A stretch of DNA of 13,248 nucleotides from NAT127 sp041655035 (GCA_041655035.1 JBAZCN010000090.1:1-13248), one strand, 5' to 3'. Numbered from the stretch's first letter, positions 5,500 to 13,248 are shown. Notes: a model not told the origin generated them from the letters alone. A program made the numbers and translations.

Positions 5500-6348
5500 A
5501 TGCAGGACGTACAGCTACAGGGTGCGGGGCTCGGCCTGAGACGGGAGATCCTGCCCGCTCTCAGGGCCGGGATACCGGATGCCATCGATTTTCTCGAACT
5601 CGCCCCGGAGAACTGGATGGACCTGGGCGGTGTGTGGCGCAGGGATCTGCGCGAACTCGCCGCCCAGCGCCCGCTGGTGGCCCACGGTCTGTCCCTGTCA
5701 CTGGGTGGACCGGCACCGTTGGATGAAGCCTTTCTCGGGCGCGTGAAACAGTTTCTGGACACACACGGCGTCGCACTCTACACCGAGCACCTGTCCTGGT
5801 GCAGCGATGATGGCCATCTGTATGACCTGCTGCCGATCCCGTTCACCGAGGAGGCCGTGCAGCATGTGGCGGCGCGCATCCGCCGCACGCAGGAGATTCT
5901 GGAGCGGCGCATCGCCATCGAGAATGCCTCCTATTATGTCGCGGCACCCATGGCGGAGATGAGCGAAAATGAATTCGTCCGCCGGGTGTTGGAAGAGGCC
6001 GACTGCGACCTGCAGCTGGACGTGAACAACGCCTACGTCAACAGCGTCAATTTCGGCTTCGATCCCTGGGACTTCATCGACAGCCTGCCGGCCGATCGGA
6101 TCGTCTATATGCATGTCGCCGGGCACCACCGTGAGGCGCAGGATCTCCTCGTCGACACCCACGGTGCGGCGGTCATCGATCCGGTCTGGCGGCTGCTGCA
6201 ACAGACCTACGAACGCTTCGGCACCCGACCGACGCTGCTGGAGCGGGACTTCGACCTTCCGCCATTGGCGGAGCTGCTCGAGGAGGTGTGCCACATCCGG
6301 GCGCTGCAGTGCCTGCATCGGGAGGTGCGCCGTGAGCGGGTCGCCTGA
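5500..6348 (+). CDS. DUF692 / MNIO family multinuclear iron enzyme (BufB-type)
   Basis: A 282-residue TIM-barrel protein of the DUF692 family, now called MNIO (multinuclear non-heme iron-dependent oxidative enzymes; MbnB, TglH, ChrH, BufB). Known members modify cysteines of ribosomally made peptides with di/tri-iron clusters and O2. Conserved elements seen: LELAPENW (32-39), AHGLSLSLGG (61-70, H62), YTEHLSW (94-100, H97), IENASYY (140-146), LDVNNAYVN (173-181), MHVAGHH (204-210), DTHG (219-222) and LLERDFDLPP (246-255), together supplying the His/Asp/Asn/Glu metal ligands. Length is typical. ATG 5500 has a strong AGGAGGT (5488-5494). The downstream DUF2063 gene overlaps by 17 bp, the standard BufB-BufC arrangement. 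Oddly, no DUF2282-type or other Cys-rich precursor gene adjoins, so the substrate is unknown. Family call firm; bufferin role inferred. Confidence 0.93.
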   Translation: MQDVQLQGAGLGLRREILPALRAGIPDAIDFLELAPENWMDLGGVWRRDLRELAAQRPLVAHGLSLSLGGPAPLDEAFLGRVKQFLDTHGVALYTEHLSWCSDDGHLYDLLPIPFTEEAVQHVAARIRRTQEILERRIAIENASYYVAAPMAEMSENEFVRRVLEEADCDLQLDVNNAYVNSVNFGFDPWDFIDSLPADRIVYMHVAGHHREAQDLLVDTHGAAVIDPVWRLLQQTYERFGTRPTLLERDFDLPPLAELLEEVCHIRALQCLHREVRRERVA

Positions 6349-7120
6349 TACCTTGCGGTTGCGTGACTATCAACTCGCGTTCGCCGCGCGTATCCGCGAC
6401 CCACGCGGCCAGCCGCGTCCGCAGGGGATCCCGGCGCGGCGCATGCGGGTCTATGAGACCTTGTTGTTCAATAATCTGAATGGTTTTCTGCTGGCCTGTT
6501 TCCCCGTTGCGAGGCGACTGCTGGGCGTACGCGCCTGGCGGAAGCTGGTGCGGCAGTTCTTCGTGGAGCAGCGCTGTGCGTCACCGCTGTTCCGGGATAT
6601 CCCCGGCGCCTTTCTCGACTGGATGCAGGAGGTGGCGCCACAGACGTTCCCGGACCGCCCCTGGTTGTACGAGCTGATGCATTACGAGTGGCTGGAACTG
6701 GCGGTGATGACCGATGCCGCGGAGGTCGAGGCGGTAACCGACGACGGGCAGGAGGATCTGCTCGCGGGGGTTCCCCTGCTGAATGCGACTGCGCGGCTGG
6801 CCTGCTATCGCTATCCGGTGCATCGGATCGGGCCGCGTTTCAAGGCGACCGGGACGGAGGGGGCGGACGGGGCCAGCCACTGCTATCTGCTGTATCGCGA
6901 CGACCGGGACGTGGTGCGTTTCAGGATGCTCAACCCCGTGTCCGCGCGGCTGCTGGCCCTGATCGACGCGGAGGGGCTCAGTGGCCGGGACGCCTTGTAC
7001 AAGGTCGCCGCTGAGCTGGGTCACGCCCAGTCCGAAACGGTCGTCGAGACCGGGGCGATGCTGTTGGCGGACCTGCGCCGCGCCGGCGCGTTGACCGGTG
7101 TGCGCAGCAGGCATGCCTAG
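6332..7120 (+). CDS. DUF2063 protein, HvfC/BufC-type partner of the MNIO enzyme
   Basis: A 262-residue protein with the N-terminal DUF2063 domain (about 8-105: LRDYQLAFAARIRDP, then YETLLFNNLNGFLLACFPVARRLLG) and a C-terminal NGO1945-like domain (about 140-240). In characterised systems this partner (BufC, TglI, MbnC analogues) binds the peptide precursor and presents it to the MNIO enzyme. GTG 6332 is chosen because GGAGG (6321-6325) lies six bases upstream, the domain begins a few residues later, and the 17-bp overlap with the MNIO gene fits coupled translation. The frame stays open back to 6113 inside the MNIO gene, but that part is a shadow. The stop (7118-7120) shares CTAG with the stop of the convergent RND pump gene, so no terminator separates them. 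Confidence 0.9.
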   Translation: MSGSPDTLRLRDYQLAFAARIRDPRGQPRPQGIPARRMRVYETLLFNNLNGFLLACFPVARRLLGVRAWRKLVRQFFVEQRCASPLFRDIPGAFLDWMQEVAPQTFPDRPWLYELMHYEWLELAVMTDAAEVEAVTDDGQEDLLAGVPLLNATARLACYRYPVHRIGPRFKATGTEGADGASHCYLLYRDDRDVVRFRMLNPVSARLLALIDAEGLSGRDALYKVAAELGHAQSETVVETGAMLLADLRRAGALTGVRSRHA

Positions 7121-10100
7121 TCGTCAACCGGTATCCGCGCGGACCCGGGCGCCTCGGCCGGCGCACCCTTGAAAACACGCTTGATCATCACATAGAACAG
7201 CGGGATGAAGAAGATGCCGAGCAGCGTGCCGGCGATGGTGCCACCGAGCACGCCGGTGCCGACGGCGTTCTGGCTGCCGGAACCCGCGCCGCTGGCAATG
7301 GCCAGCGGCAGCACGCCGAGGCCGAAGGCCAGCGAGGTCATGAGAATCGGGCGCAGACGCATGCGCACCGCCTCCAGGGTCGCCGCGATCAATTCCTTGC
7401 CTTCCTGCTCCATCTGCGCCTTGGCGAACTCCACGATCAGGATGGCGTTCTTCGACGAAAGACCGATGGTGGCAAGCAGGCTGACCTGGAAATACACGTC
7501 GTTCGACAGCCCGCGGCCAGTGGCGAACAGCACTGCGCCGATCACCCCCAGTGGCACCACCAGCATCACCGCGAACGGTACCGACCAGCTTTCGTACAAG
7601 GCGGCGAGACTCAGGAACACCACCAGCAGCGACAGCGCATACAGCGCTGGTGCCTGGGAGCCGGAGCGGCGCTCCTCGAAGGAGGTACCGGTCCATTCAT
7701 AGCCGAAGCCGGGCGGCAGCTTCGCCATGATCTCCTCGACCGCCGCCATCGCATCGCCCGAGGACAGACCGGGCGCGGCTTGGCCGAGCAACTCGATCGA
7801 GGGCTGTCCGTTGAAGCGCTCCAGACGCGGCGAACCGTAGGTCCAATGTGCGGTGGTGAAGGCCGACAGCGGCACCATCTCGCCCCGGTCGTTGCGCACG
7901 TACCATTTGTCCAGATCCCCGGGCGTCATGCGGGCGCGGGCATCGGCTTGCAGATAGACCTTCTTGATACGGCCGCGGTCGATGAAGTCGTTGACATACA
8001 TGCCACCCCAGGCAGTCGTCAGGGTGTCGTTGGTATCCTCCGGCACCACGCCGAGGGCACCGGCCTTGGCATAATCGATATCCAACTGGTATTCGGCGAC
8101 ATCGTCCTGACCGTTGGGACGCACGCCGACCAGACGCGGGTCCCGGGCGGCCAGCCCGAGGAACTGGTTACGCGCGGCGATCAATGCCTCGTGGCCGAGC
8201 CCGCCGCGGTCCTGCAGCTGCACATTGAAACCGCTGGATGTACCCAGTTCGATCACCGCCGGCGGCACGAAGGCGAACGCCATGGCCTCGCGGATCTGCT
8301 GGAACGCGCCCATCGCGCGCTGGGCGACGGCGTGGATCTCCTGCGCCGGGTCCGGACGCTCGCTCCAGTCCTTCATGCTGACGAAGCCCAGGCCCATGTT
8401 CTGACCCTGGCCACCGAAACTGAAACCGGCGATGGTAAAGATCGAGCGCACGTTATCCTTCTCGTTTTCGAGATATTGATGTTCGAGCTTCTTCAGCACC
8501 TCGATGGTGCGCTCCTGGGTGGCGCCGGCTGGCAGCACCACCTGGGTGAACATCAGTCCCTGGTCTTCTTCCGGCAGGAAGGCGGTGGGCATGCGCATAA
8601 ACAACAGCACCAGCACGCCGACGATGACGACGTAGATCGCCAGGAAGCGCAGGCTGCGCTGCAGGATCTTGCCGACGGCGGATTCATAGCGCCGCTGGTT
8701 GCGGTCGAACATGCCGTTGAACCAGCGGAAGAAGCCGCTGAACCAGCTGCCTTCGCTGTGGCTATGACCCTTCGCGACCGGTTTCAGCATAGTCGCGCAC
8801 AACGCGGGGGTGAAGATGATCGCCACCAGCACCGAGAGCGCCATCGCCGAGACGATGGTGATGGAGAACTGCCGGTAGATCACTCCGGTGGAGCCGCCGA
8901 AGAAGGCCATGGGCACGAATACCGCCGCCAGCACCAGGCCGATACCGATCAGGGCGCCGGTAATCTGGGTCATGGATTTCTTGGTTGCCGCCTTGGGTGA
9001 CAGAGCCTCCTCGATCATGATGCGTTCGACGTTCTCGACCACGACGATGGCGTCGTCGACCAGCAGTCCGATGGCGAGCACCAGGCCGAACATGGTCAGC
9101 GTGTTGATGGAGAAGCCGGCCGCCGCCATCACGCCAAAGGTGCCGAGCAGCACCACCGGCACAGCGATGGTGGGGATGATCGTGGCGCGGAGGTTCTGCA
9201 GGAACAGATACATCACCAGGAATACCAGGATCACCGCCTCGATCAGCGTCTGCACCACGCCCAGGATGGAGAGCCTGACGAAGGGTGTGGTGTCGTAGGG
9301 CACCACGGCCTGCACGCCGGGGGGGAAATAGGGCCGCATCTCATCGATCTTGGCACGCACCACATCCGCGGTATCGAGCGCATTGGCGCCGGCGGCGAGT
9401 TTGATACCGATACCCGAGGCAGGCTGGCCGTTGAAACGACCGACGATGCCGTAGTTCTCAGAACCGATCTCGATGCGGGCAACGTCCTTCAGTCGCACCT
9501 CGCCGCCCTGCCTGGAGCTGCGCAGCAGGATCTGCTCGAACTGTTCGACGGTCTCCAGACGGTTCTGCACGGTGAGGGACGCGGTGAAACCCTGTCCCGG
9601 CACGGCGGGCGTGCCGCCAAGCTGGCCGGCCGATACCTGGGCGTTCTGAACGAGGAGGGCATCCCGCACGTCGATCGGTGTGAGCTTGTAGTTATCGAGC
9701 TTGGCCGGATCGACCCAGATGCGCATGGCGTATTGCGAGCCGAACACCTGCACCTCGCCGACACCAGTGAGACGCGACAACGGCTCCTCCACCGTCGCGA
9801 CCAGGAAATCGGCGAGATCGGTGCGGCTGAGGCTGCCGTCCTCGGAGACGAAGCCGATCACCATGAGAAAGTTGCGTGCCGACTTCGCCACCTGCACGCC
9901 CTGCTGCTGGACGGCGATCGGCAGCAGGGGCAGGGCGAGTTGCAGCTTGTTCTGCGTCTGCACCTGGGCAATGTCGGGATCGGTGCCGGCGTCGAAGGTC
10001 AGCGTCACCGTGGCGCGGCCGAAGGAGTCCGACGACGAACTCATGTACAGCAGGCCGTCGAGGCCGGTCATCTTCTGCTCGATGATCTGGGTGACGGAAT

Positions 10101-10275
10101 CCTGCACGGTCTTGGCCGAGGCGCCGGGGTAGTTGGCATTGATGGCGATGGTGGGTGGTGCGATGGGTGGGTATTGCGCGACCGGCAGCGTCAGGATCGA
10201 CAGCCCGCCGGCGAGCATGATGACAACGGCGATGACCCAGGCGAAGATGGGCCGGTCGATGAAGAAGTGGGCCAT
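7117..10275 (-). CDS. RND multidrug efflux permease, HAE1 family (AcrB/MexB-like)
   Basis: A full-length 1052-residue inner-membrane proton-driven drug pump. It begins with the family start MAHFFIDRPIFAWVIAVVIM (first helix), followed by the first periplasmic loop (about 30-335), helices 2-6, an intracellular linker (about 500-540), the second loop (about 565-870) and helices 8-12. The proton-relay pair D407-D408 (GLLVDDAIVVVENVER) has the same numbering as AcrB, and K942 (LSSKNAILIVEFAK) matches AcrB K940. ATG 10275 has an AGGT-type ribosome site. It follows the adaptor gene by 134 bp in the same direction, an adaptor-pump operon under a divergent TetR gene. No outer-membrane channel is present, so a TolC/OprM-type partner must be elsewhere. 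Substrates cannot be predicted. The C-terminus is slightly Pro/Asp rich (ARIPVDD). Confidence 0.97.
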   Translation of the reverse strand: MAHFFIDRPIFAWVIAVVIMLAGGLSILTLPVAQYPPIAPPTIAINANYPGASAKTVQDSVTQIIEQKMTGLDGLLYMSSSSDSFGRATVTLTFDAGTDPDIAQVQTQNKLQLALPLLPIAVQQQGVQVAKSARNFLMVIGFVSEDGSLSRTDLADFLVATVEEPLSRLTGVGEVQVFGSQYAMRIWVDPAKLDNYKLTPIDVRDALLVQNAQVSAGQLGGTPAVPGQGFTASLTVQNRLETVEQFEQILLRSSRQGGEVRLKDVARIEIGSENYGIVGRFNGQPASGIGIKLAAGANALDTADVVRAKIDEMRPYFPPGVQAVVPYDTTPFVRLSILGVVQTLIEAVILVFLVMYLFLQNLRATIIPTIAVPVVLLGTFGVMAAAGFSINTLTMFGLVLAIGLLVDDAIVVVENVERIMIEEALSPKAATKKSMTQITGALIGIGLVLAAVFVPMAFFGGSTGVIYRQFSITIVSAMALSVLVAIIFTPALCATMLKPVAKGHSHSEGSWFSGFFRWFNGMFDRNQRRYESAVGKILQRSLRFLAIYVVIVGVLVLLFMRMPTAFLPEEDQGLMFTQVVLPAGATQERTIEVLKKLEHQYLENEKDNVRSIFTIAGFSFGGQGQNMGLGFVSMKDWSERPDPAQEIHAVAQRAMGAFQQIREAMAFAFVPPAVIELGTSSGFNVQLQDRGGLGHEALIAARNQFLGLAARDPRLVGVRPNGQDDVAEYQLDIDYAKAGALGVVPEDTNDTLTTAWGGMYVNDFIDRGRIKKVYLQADARARMTPGDLDKWYVRNDRGEMVPLSAFTTAHWTYGSPRLERFNGQPSIELLGQAAPGLSSGDAMAAVEEIMAKLPPGFGYEWTGTSFEERRSGSQAPALYALSLLVVFLSLAALYESWSVPFAVMLVVPLGVIGAVLFATGRGLSNDVYFQVSLLATIGLSSKNAILIVEFAKAQMEQEGKELIAATLEAVRMRLRPILMTSLAFGLGVLPLAIASGAGSGSQNAVGTGVLGGTIAGTLLGIFFIPLFYVMIKRVFKGAPAEAPGSARIPVDD

Positions 10276-10303
10276 GTTTGCTTACCTGAAGACGATTGTC
10301 GGC

Positions 10304-10322
10304 CACGGAAGAACACGGAAGA
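10304..10322. repeat. Short tandem repeat CACGGAAGA
   Basis: CACGGAAGA occurs at 10304-10312 and again at 10314-10322, in the 134-bp gap between the adaptor and pump genes. Sequences of the form CCACGGAAGAACACGGAAGA recur between genes in many environmental proteobacteria as far as I recall, so this may be one copy of a dispersed element. No open frame or terminator U-tract is associated. Confidence 0.35.
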
Positions 10323-10393
10323 CACTGCAACGAGGAGCGTCTTTTAAGGCCTTGGGCTCGACCATGTCACTGTGTGGGTTCTGTGGCAACTGC

Positions 10394-10407
10394 AGCCCCT
10401 TGGGGCT
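10394..10407 (-). other. Small hairpin beyond the adaptor gene stop
   Basis: AGCCCC-TT-GGGGCT forms a six-pair hairpin 3 bp beyond the adaptor stop codon. It has no U-tract, so it probably does not end transcription before the pump gene. It may only modulate the adaptor/pump ratio. Confidence 0.3.
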
Positions 10408-10409
10408 CC

Positions 10410-11573
10410 TCACCTGGCCGCAGCCGGTGGTGCACCGGCCGCCTGCGTCCGCACCTGGACGCCGGGACGCACGCGCTGCAGCCCCTCGACGATGACACGC
10501 TCACCGGCTGTAAGGCCACCCGTCACCACCCATTGATCACCGAGCGACTGCGTTGTCTGCACGGTACGTGCCTCGACCTTGTCCTCGGGACCGACCACCA
10601 TTACCACGGCGAGACCCTTCGGATCGTGCGTCACTGCCGCATGTGGCACCAGGATGGCGTCGCGCTGCACACCCTGCGCCAGCCGTGCCCGCACATACAT
10701 GCCGGGCAGCAGCTGCCCCTCCGGGTTGGGGAAGACCGCACGCAGGGTCACGCTGCCCGTGGTCTGGTCCACCGAGACCTCGGAAAACGCCAGCCTGCCG
10801 GCGTGACTGTAGGTACTGCCGTCTTCAAGAATCAAGGTGACGGGCACGGTGGCGTCCGCGGTGCGCTGCAATCGGCCGGCCGCCAGATCGCTCTGCAACC
10901 GCAGCCGCTCGGTACTCGACTGCGTGAGGTCGATATAGATGGGATCCAATTGCCGCACGGTCGCGAGGGCATCGGCCTGGTTCGCCATCACCAGGGCGCC
11001 CGGCGTCACGACCGAACGGCCGATACGCCCGGCGATGGGTGATTTCACGGCAGTGTAGTCGAGATCGATCTTCGCCTTGGTGAGTTGCGCTTGTGTGGCG
11101 GCGACCTCGGCCTGCGCCTGACGCAATGCGGCGATCGCGTCGTCATTGGCCTGCCGGCTGATGGCATGGGTCTTCACCAACTCGGCATAGCGCTCGGCCA
11201 AGAGCTGTGCGGCGTAGAGACTGGCCTCGGCACGGGCCAGCTCGGCCTTGGCGCTGGCGTAGGCGGCGCGGTAGGGCGCGGCGTCGATGCGGTAGAGTAC
11301 CTGCTCCGTCCGTACCGCACTGCCTTCCTCGAACGCCCGCTCGAGCACGATGCCGGTCACCTGTGGCCGGACCTCGGCGATCAGGAAGGCCGTGGTGCGG
11401 CCGGGCAGCTCGGTTTCGCGTGTGACGCGCTCGGTCTGGACGGTGAGTACGGTGACGACCGGCGCGGTCTGTGCACCGGGGCCGCCCGGCTGCTCACGGC
11501 CACAGGCGGCCAAGAGCACGATGCCCGCCAGCACGACCCGTGGCGTGAAACGGAGGACGTGGTTTACCTGCAT
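10410..11573 (-). CDS. RND efflux periplasmic adaptor lipoprotein (AcrA/MexA-like)
   Basis: A 387-residue membrane-fusion protein linking the RND pump to an outer-membrane channel. The N-terminus is a lipoprotein signal (RVVLAGIVLLAAC, lipobox LAAC with C24), so it should be lipid-anchored to the inner membrane on the periplasmic side. Then come the lipoyl half-motif (TAFLIAEVRPQVTGIVLERAF, about 75-95), an alpha-helical hairpin (about 120-190, Ala/Gln/Leu rich), the second lipoyl half (YTAVKSPIAGRIGRS), a beta-barrel and the membrane-proximal domain. ATG 11573 is preferred over the upstream ATG 11669, because it gives a proper signal peptide and has AGAGG six bases upstream, whereas 11669 would lie in the operator region. 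Transcribed divergently from the TetR gene at 11737 across the palindrome at 11654-11673. Confidence 0.95.
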   Translation of the reverse strand: MQVNHVLRFTPRVVLAGIVLLAACGREQPGGPGAQTAPVVTVLTVQTERVTRETELPGRTTAFLIAEVRPQVTGIVLERAFEEGSAVRTEQVLYRIDAAPYRAAYASAKAELARAEASLYAAQLLAERYAELVKTHAISRQANDDAIAALRQAQAEVAATQAQLTKAKIDLDYTAVKSPIAGRIGRSVVTPGALVMANQADALATVRQLDPIYIDLTQSSTERLRLQSDLAAGRLQRTADATVPVTLILEDGSTYSHAGRLAFSEVSVDQTTGSVTLRAVFPNPEGQLLPGMYVRARLAQGVQRDAILVPHAAVTHDPKGLAVVMVVGPEDKVEARTVQTTQSLGDQWVVTGGLTAGERVIVEGLQRVRPGVQVRTQAAGAPPAAAR

Positions 11574-11653
11574 GAGTAACCTCTGGAATTCAGCAACGTC
11601 AACGTGCCGGGGACCACCCTTCGGACACGCCGGGCACAGCCGGGCGGCCATTC

Positions 11654-11673
11654 TAGAATGAACGTTCATTCTA
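11654..11673. promoter_or_regulatory. Perfect 20-bp palindrome, likely operator of the RND-associated TetR
   Basis: TAGAATGAACGTTCATTCTA is a perfect dyad in the 163-bp gap between the divergent tetR (start 11737) and adaptor (start 11573) genes. TetR-family repressors of RND pumps usually bind such palindromes between their own gene and the pump operon. TAGAAT elements inside and beside it could serve as -10 boxes, but I cannot fix a -35. Confidence 0.75.
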
Positions 11674-11736
11674 TGCTAGCCTTTCGTTCCCGTTTGATTT
11701 TTCCCGGGCGGGGTTGTCCACCGCTGGAGCATCGCT

Positions 11737-12375
11737 ATGCCGGTCAGTCCCGTTCCCCCGCGTGACAGCCCCCGGGCCGAGGCGCGCCGCGAGCAGATCT
11801 GTGTGGCGGCCGCGGACTGCTTCCGTCGTCACGGCTTCCACGGCACCAGCGTCGCCCGGATCTCCAAGGCCGCCGGTATGAGCCCGGGGCACATCTATCA
11901 CTATTTCGAAAACAAGGAGGCGATCATCGCGGAGATCGTCGCCCGGGACCTGGCGCGGGTTCTGACCCTGATCGCCGAGTTGCGTTCCGCGCACGACGTG
12001 CAGGATGCCATGATCGCGCGGGTCGCCGAGGGGGTCGCGGATCATGTCGATGCGGATGCAGCGGCGCTACGCCTGGAGATCGCCGCCGAGGCGGCCCGCA
12101 ATCCCCGCATCGCCGCGATCGTGCGCGCCGCCGAGGCCCGTAGTCGGGCGGACCTGGCGGATACCCTCCGCAGCTTGCGCCGGGCCGCCGGCCACGCAGA
12201 CGACGACCGCCACATCGTGACCATGGTGGACGTCATCGCGGCGATGTTTGAAGGGCTGCAGATCCGCATCGTGCGCAATCCCGGCCTCGACCGGGCACGG
12301 CTGACGCGGCACTACCAGCACCTGCTCGGTGCCCTGCTGACGCAGGCAGCGGACGCGGACAGCATCTCGGATTGA
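11737..12375 (+). CDS. TetR/AcrR family repressor, divergent from the RND operon
   Basis: A 212-residue TetR-family regulator. After a Pro/Arg-rich tail (1-18) comes the DNA-binding domain, with helix-turn-helix at about 36-60 (GTSVARISKAAGMSPGHIYHYF) followed by ENKEAIIAEIV. The C-terminal domain (about 70-205) is helical, Ala-rich and Arg-rich, and would bind inducers. ATG 11737 has GGAG (11726-11729) seven bases upstream. Position, orientation and the 20-bp palindrome between it and the adaptor gene suggest it represses the efflux operon and itself, as AcrR or TtgR do. Its inducer is unknown. It differs clearly from the other TetR protein (5290-4685): no Cys-Pro-Phe-Gly motif, and an unrelated operator. 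Confidence 0.94.
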   Translation: MPVSPVPPRDSPRAEARREQICVAAADCFRRHGFHGTSVARISKAAGMSPGHIYHYFENKEAIIAEIVARDLARVLTLIAELRSAHDVQDAMIARVAEGVADHVDADAAALRLEIAAEAARNPRIAAIVRAAEARSRADLADTLRSLRRAAGHADDDRHIVTMVDVIAAMFEGLQIRIVRNPGLDRARLTRHYQHLLGALLTQAADADSISD

Positions 12376-12414
12376 TCTACTCGGCAGTGCAGCTGGTGCT
12401 GTGGCCGTATTCAT

Positions 12415-12440
12415 GCTGCGATGGACGCACCATCGCCAGC
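12415..12440. terminator. Hairpin between convergent tetR and pldA
   Basis: GCTG-CGATGG and CCATCG-C-CAGC pair around the loop ACGCA, giving ten pairs with one bulged base, in the 68-bp gap between two convergent stops. There is no U-tract on either strand, so it is at best a weak bidirectional terminator. Confidence 0.4.
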
Positions 12441-12443
12441 CGG

Positions 12444-13248
12444 TCAGAACCGATCGCTGATCGCCACACCGGCGCCGACGCGCTGGGTACGCGCGTCGTA
12501 ATCGATCAGGCTGTCGCCGTAGCCGTAGAAATACTGCAGGTAGCCTTTCAGCTTGCCATACAGCGGGAAGCTGTAATCGAGCCCGACGGCGCCGCGGCTG
12601 TCGGAGGTCAGGTTGTTGCGCTCCATGAGCGTGACCACATGACCGTTGTTGTGATAGATGAGGCGCAGTTCTCCATACCCCATGTATTTATAGATGTCCG
12701 GGTTGTCGTCATCGTCATCCGTGGGAAAGATATACCATGGCTTGATGCCGAACGCCCAGTGGTCGCGCTCGAATACGGCGCTGGCATGGAGGCGGTCCCA
12801 GCTGCGTGACAGCGGATCCTGACGGCCATTGGACTGATGGATATAGCCCGCCGCCAGCAGCGTGCTCTTCCAGCCCAGGACTTCCCAGCTTACTTTGTGC
12901 GTCAGGAAGAATTCCGGCTCGTGATTCGTTTCGCGGAACGGCGAGGAGATGTCATCGGCGTAGACCTGCCAGTAGGATAGGTTGGTATAGGCAAAATAGA
13001 AGTTGCTGCGGCCATCGAACAGCTGGTAGGCCAGGGGGAACTTGAAGCTGATCTGGAACTTGGCCTCCTGATTGCGCAGGCGCTCCGACTCGTTGCTGAA
13101 GGTGAACGGCGCGCGGTTCACATGGCTGGTGTAGCTGATGGGCAGGAGATAGTTGGGCTTGTGCGGGGTGATGACCCAGGGGTTCTCGGTCAGCGCGATC
13201 TCGGCCGCCAGGCGTTGCTGCAACGCGGTCGGGGCGGCCCCGGTATCC
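12444..13248 (-). CDS. pldA: Outer-membrane phospholipase A1 (OMPLA, PldA); N-terminus cut by window edge
   Basis: A 12-stranded outer-membrane beta-barrel that hydrolyses phospholipids misplaced in the outer leaflet, active as a Ca2+-dependent dimer. About 267 residues are visible, ending in the terminal strand RVGAGVAISDRF. Recognisable pieces: SPFRETNHEPEFF, the catalytic stretch YIHQSNGRQDPLSRSWDR (His at 12839-12837, Ser at 12833-12831), KPWYIFPTDDDDDNPD followed by YKYMGYGEL, and YGYGDSLIDYD, closely following E. coli PldA. Two points differ. The residue aligned with catalytic Asn156 is Asp (codon 12797-12795), and the turn has five Asp where E. coli has two. No start codon is visible: the frame continues past 13223 (a TTG, internal Leu) to the window end, so the signal peptide lies outside. 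Confidence 0.95.
   Translation of the reverse strand, partial: DTGAAPTALQQRLAAEIALTENPWVITPHKPNYLLPISYTSHVNRAPFTFSNESERLRNQEAKFQISFKFPLAYQLFDGRSNFYFAYTNLSYWQVYADDISSPFRETNHEPEFFLTHKVSWEVLGWKSTLLAAGYIHQSNGRQDPLSRSWDRLHASAVFERDHWAFGIKPWYIFPTDDDDDNPDIYKYMGYGELRLIYHNNGHVVTLMERNNLTSDSRGAVGLDYSFPLYGKLKGYLQYFYGYGDSLIDYDARTQRVGAGVAISDRF

Noticed and set aside
5698..6318. 206-codon minus-strand ORF
   Set aside because: Mirror of the MNIO gene, which has all its family motifs on the plus strand.
7780..9000. 406-codon plus-strand ORF
   Set aside because: Antisense of the RND pump second half; His/Gln/Gly-rich product typical of antisense to GC-rich genes.
11085..11579. 164-codon plus-strand ORF antisense to the adaptor gene
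   Set aside because: Shadow of the adaptor frame; no ribosome site and no domain.
13221..13223. TTG as the start of pldA
   Set aside because: The frame stays open to the window edge and the N-terminal signal peptide would be missing, so this codon is internal.

Overview
The window looks like a chromosomal segment from a GC-rich gammaproteobacterium. The TusA-DsrE2 pair points toward a sulfur-oxidising lineage (Chromatiales or Ectothiorhodospiraceae type). The OMPLA-type phospholipase, the YbiI-type zinc finger and the tripartite RND efflux genes all point to a Gram-negative cell. Lineage is inferred from gene content only.

Layout. Positions 1-1841 (minus) hold a CPH-type (CopB-like) copper P-type ATPase cut by the window edge. 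A possible 30-residue ORF lies just upstream and overlaps its start by ATGA. Positions 1931-2697 hold no secure gene: a start-less reading-frame remnant, a doubtful cysteine-rich small ORF with a good ribosome binding site, and a strong GC palindrome. Then come a YbiI-like DksA/TraR zinc-finger gene (2698-2964, plus) and a convergent minus-strand cluster: tetR (5290-4685), tusA (4623-4402), dsrE2 (4376-3768) and an unrecognised 232-residue protein with an HD/DHH/GHR-E metal-site-like motif (3704-3006). Two near-identical copies of an 18-bp operator lie before tetR and before tusA, so the TetR protein probably controls both itself and the sulfur-transfer genes. It carries a Cys/Lys pair that aligns, from memory, with the redox switch of NemR.

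From 5500, a plus-strand pair encodes a DUF692/MNIO enzyme (BufB type) and its DUF2063 partner (BufC type), overlapping by 17 bp. No precursor peptide gene is visible next to them. They run tail to tail into an RND efflux operon on the minus strand (lipoprotein adaptor 11573-10410, then AcrB-type pump 10275-7117). The two stops share the 4-base CTAG. A divergent TetR/AcrR repressor (11737-12375) faces this operon across a perfect 20-bp palindrome, the likely operator. At the right edge is a phospholipase A1 (pldA, minus), truncated at its N-terminus, whose third catalytic-triad position reads Asp rather than Asn.

Themes. Copper handling (CopB ATPase; possibly the bufferin-type MNIO pair), cytoplasmic sulfane-sulfur transfer (TusA, DsrE2), envelope defence (RND pump, OMPLA) and two locally acting TetR repressors with recognisable operators. 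The most system-like parts are the TetR/tusA/dsrE2/unknown-protein cluster and the precursor-less MNIO pair.
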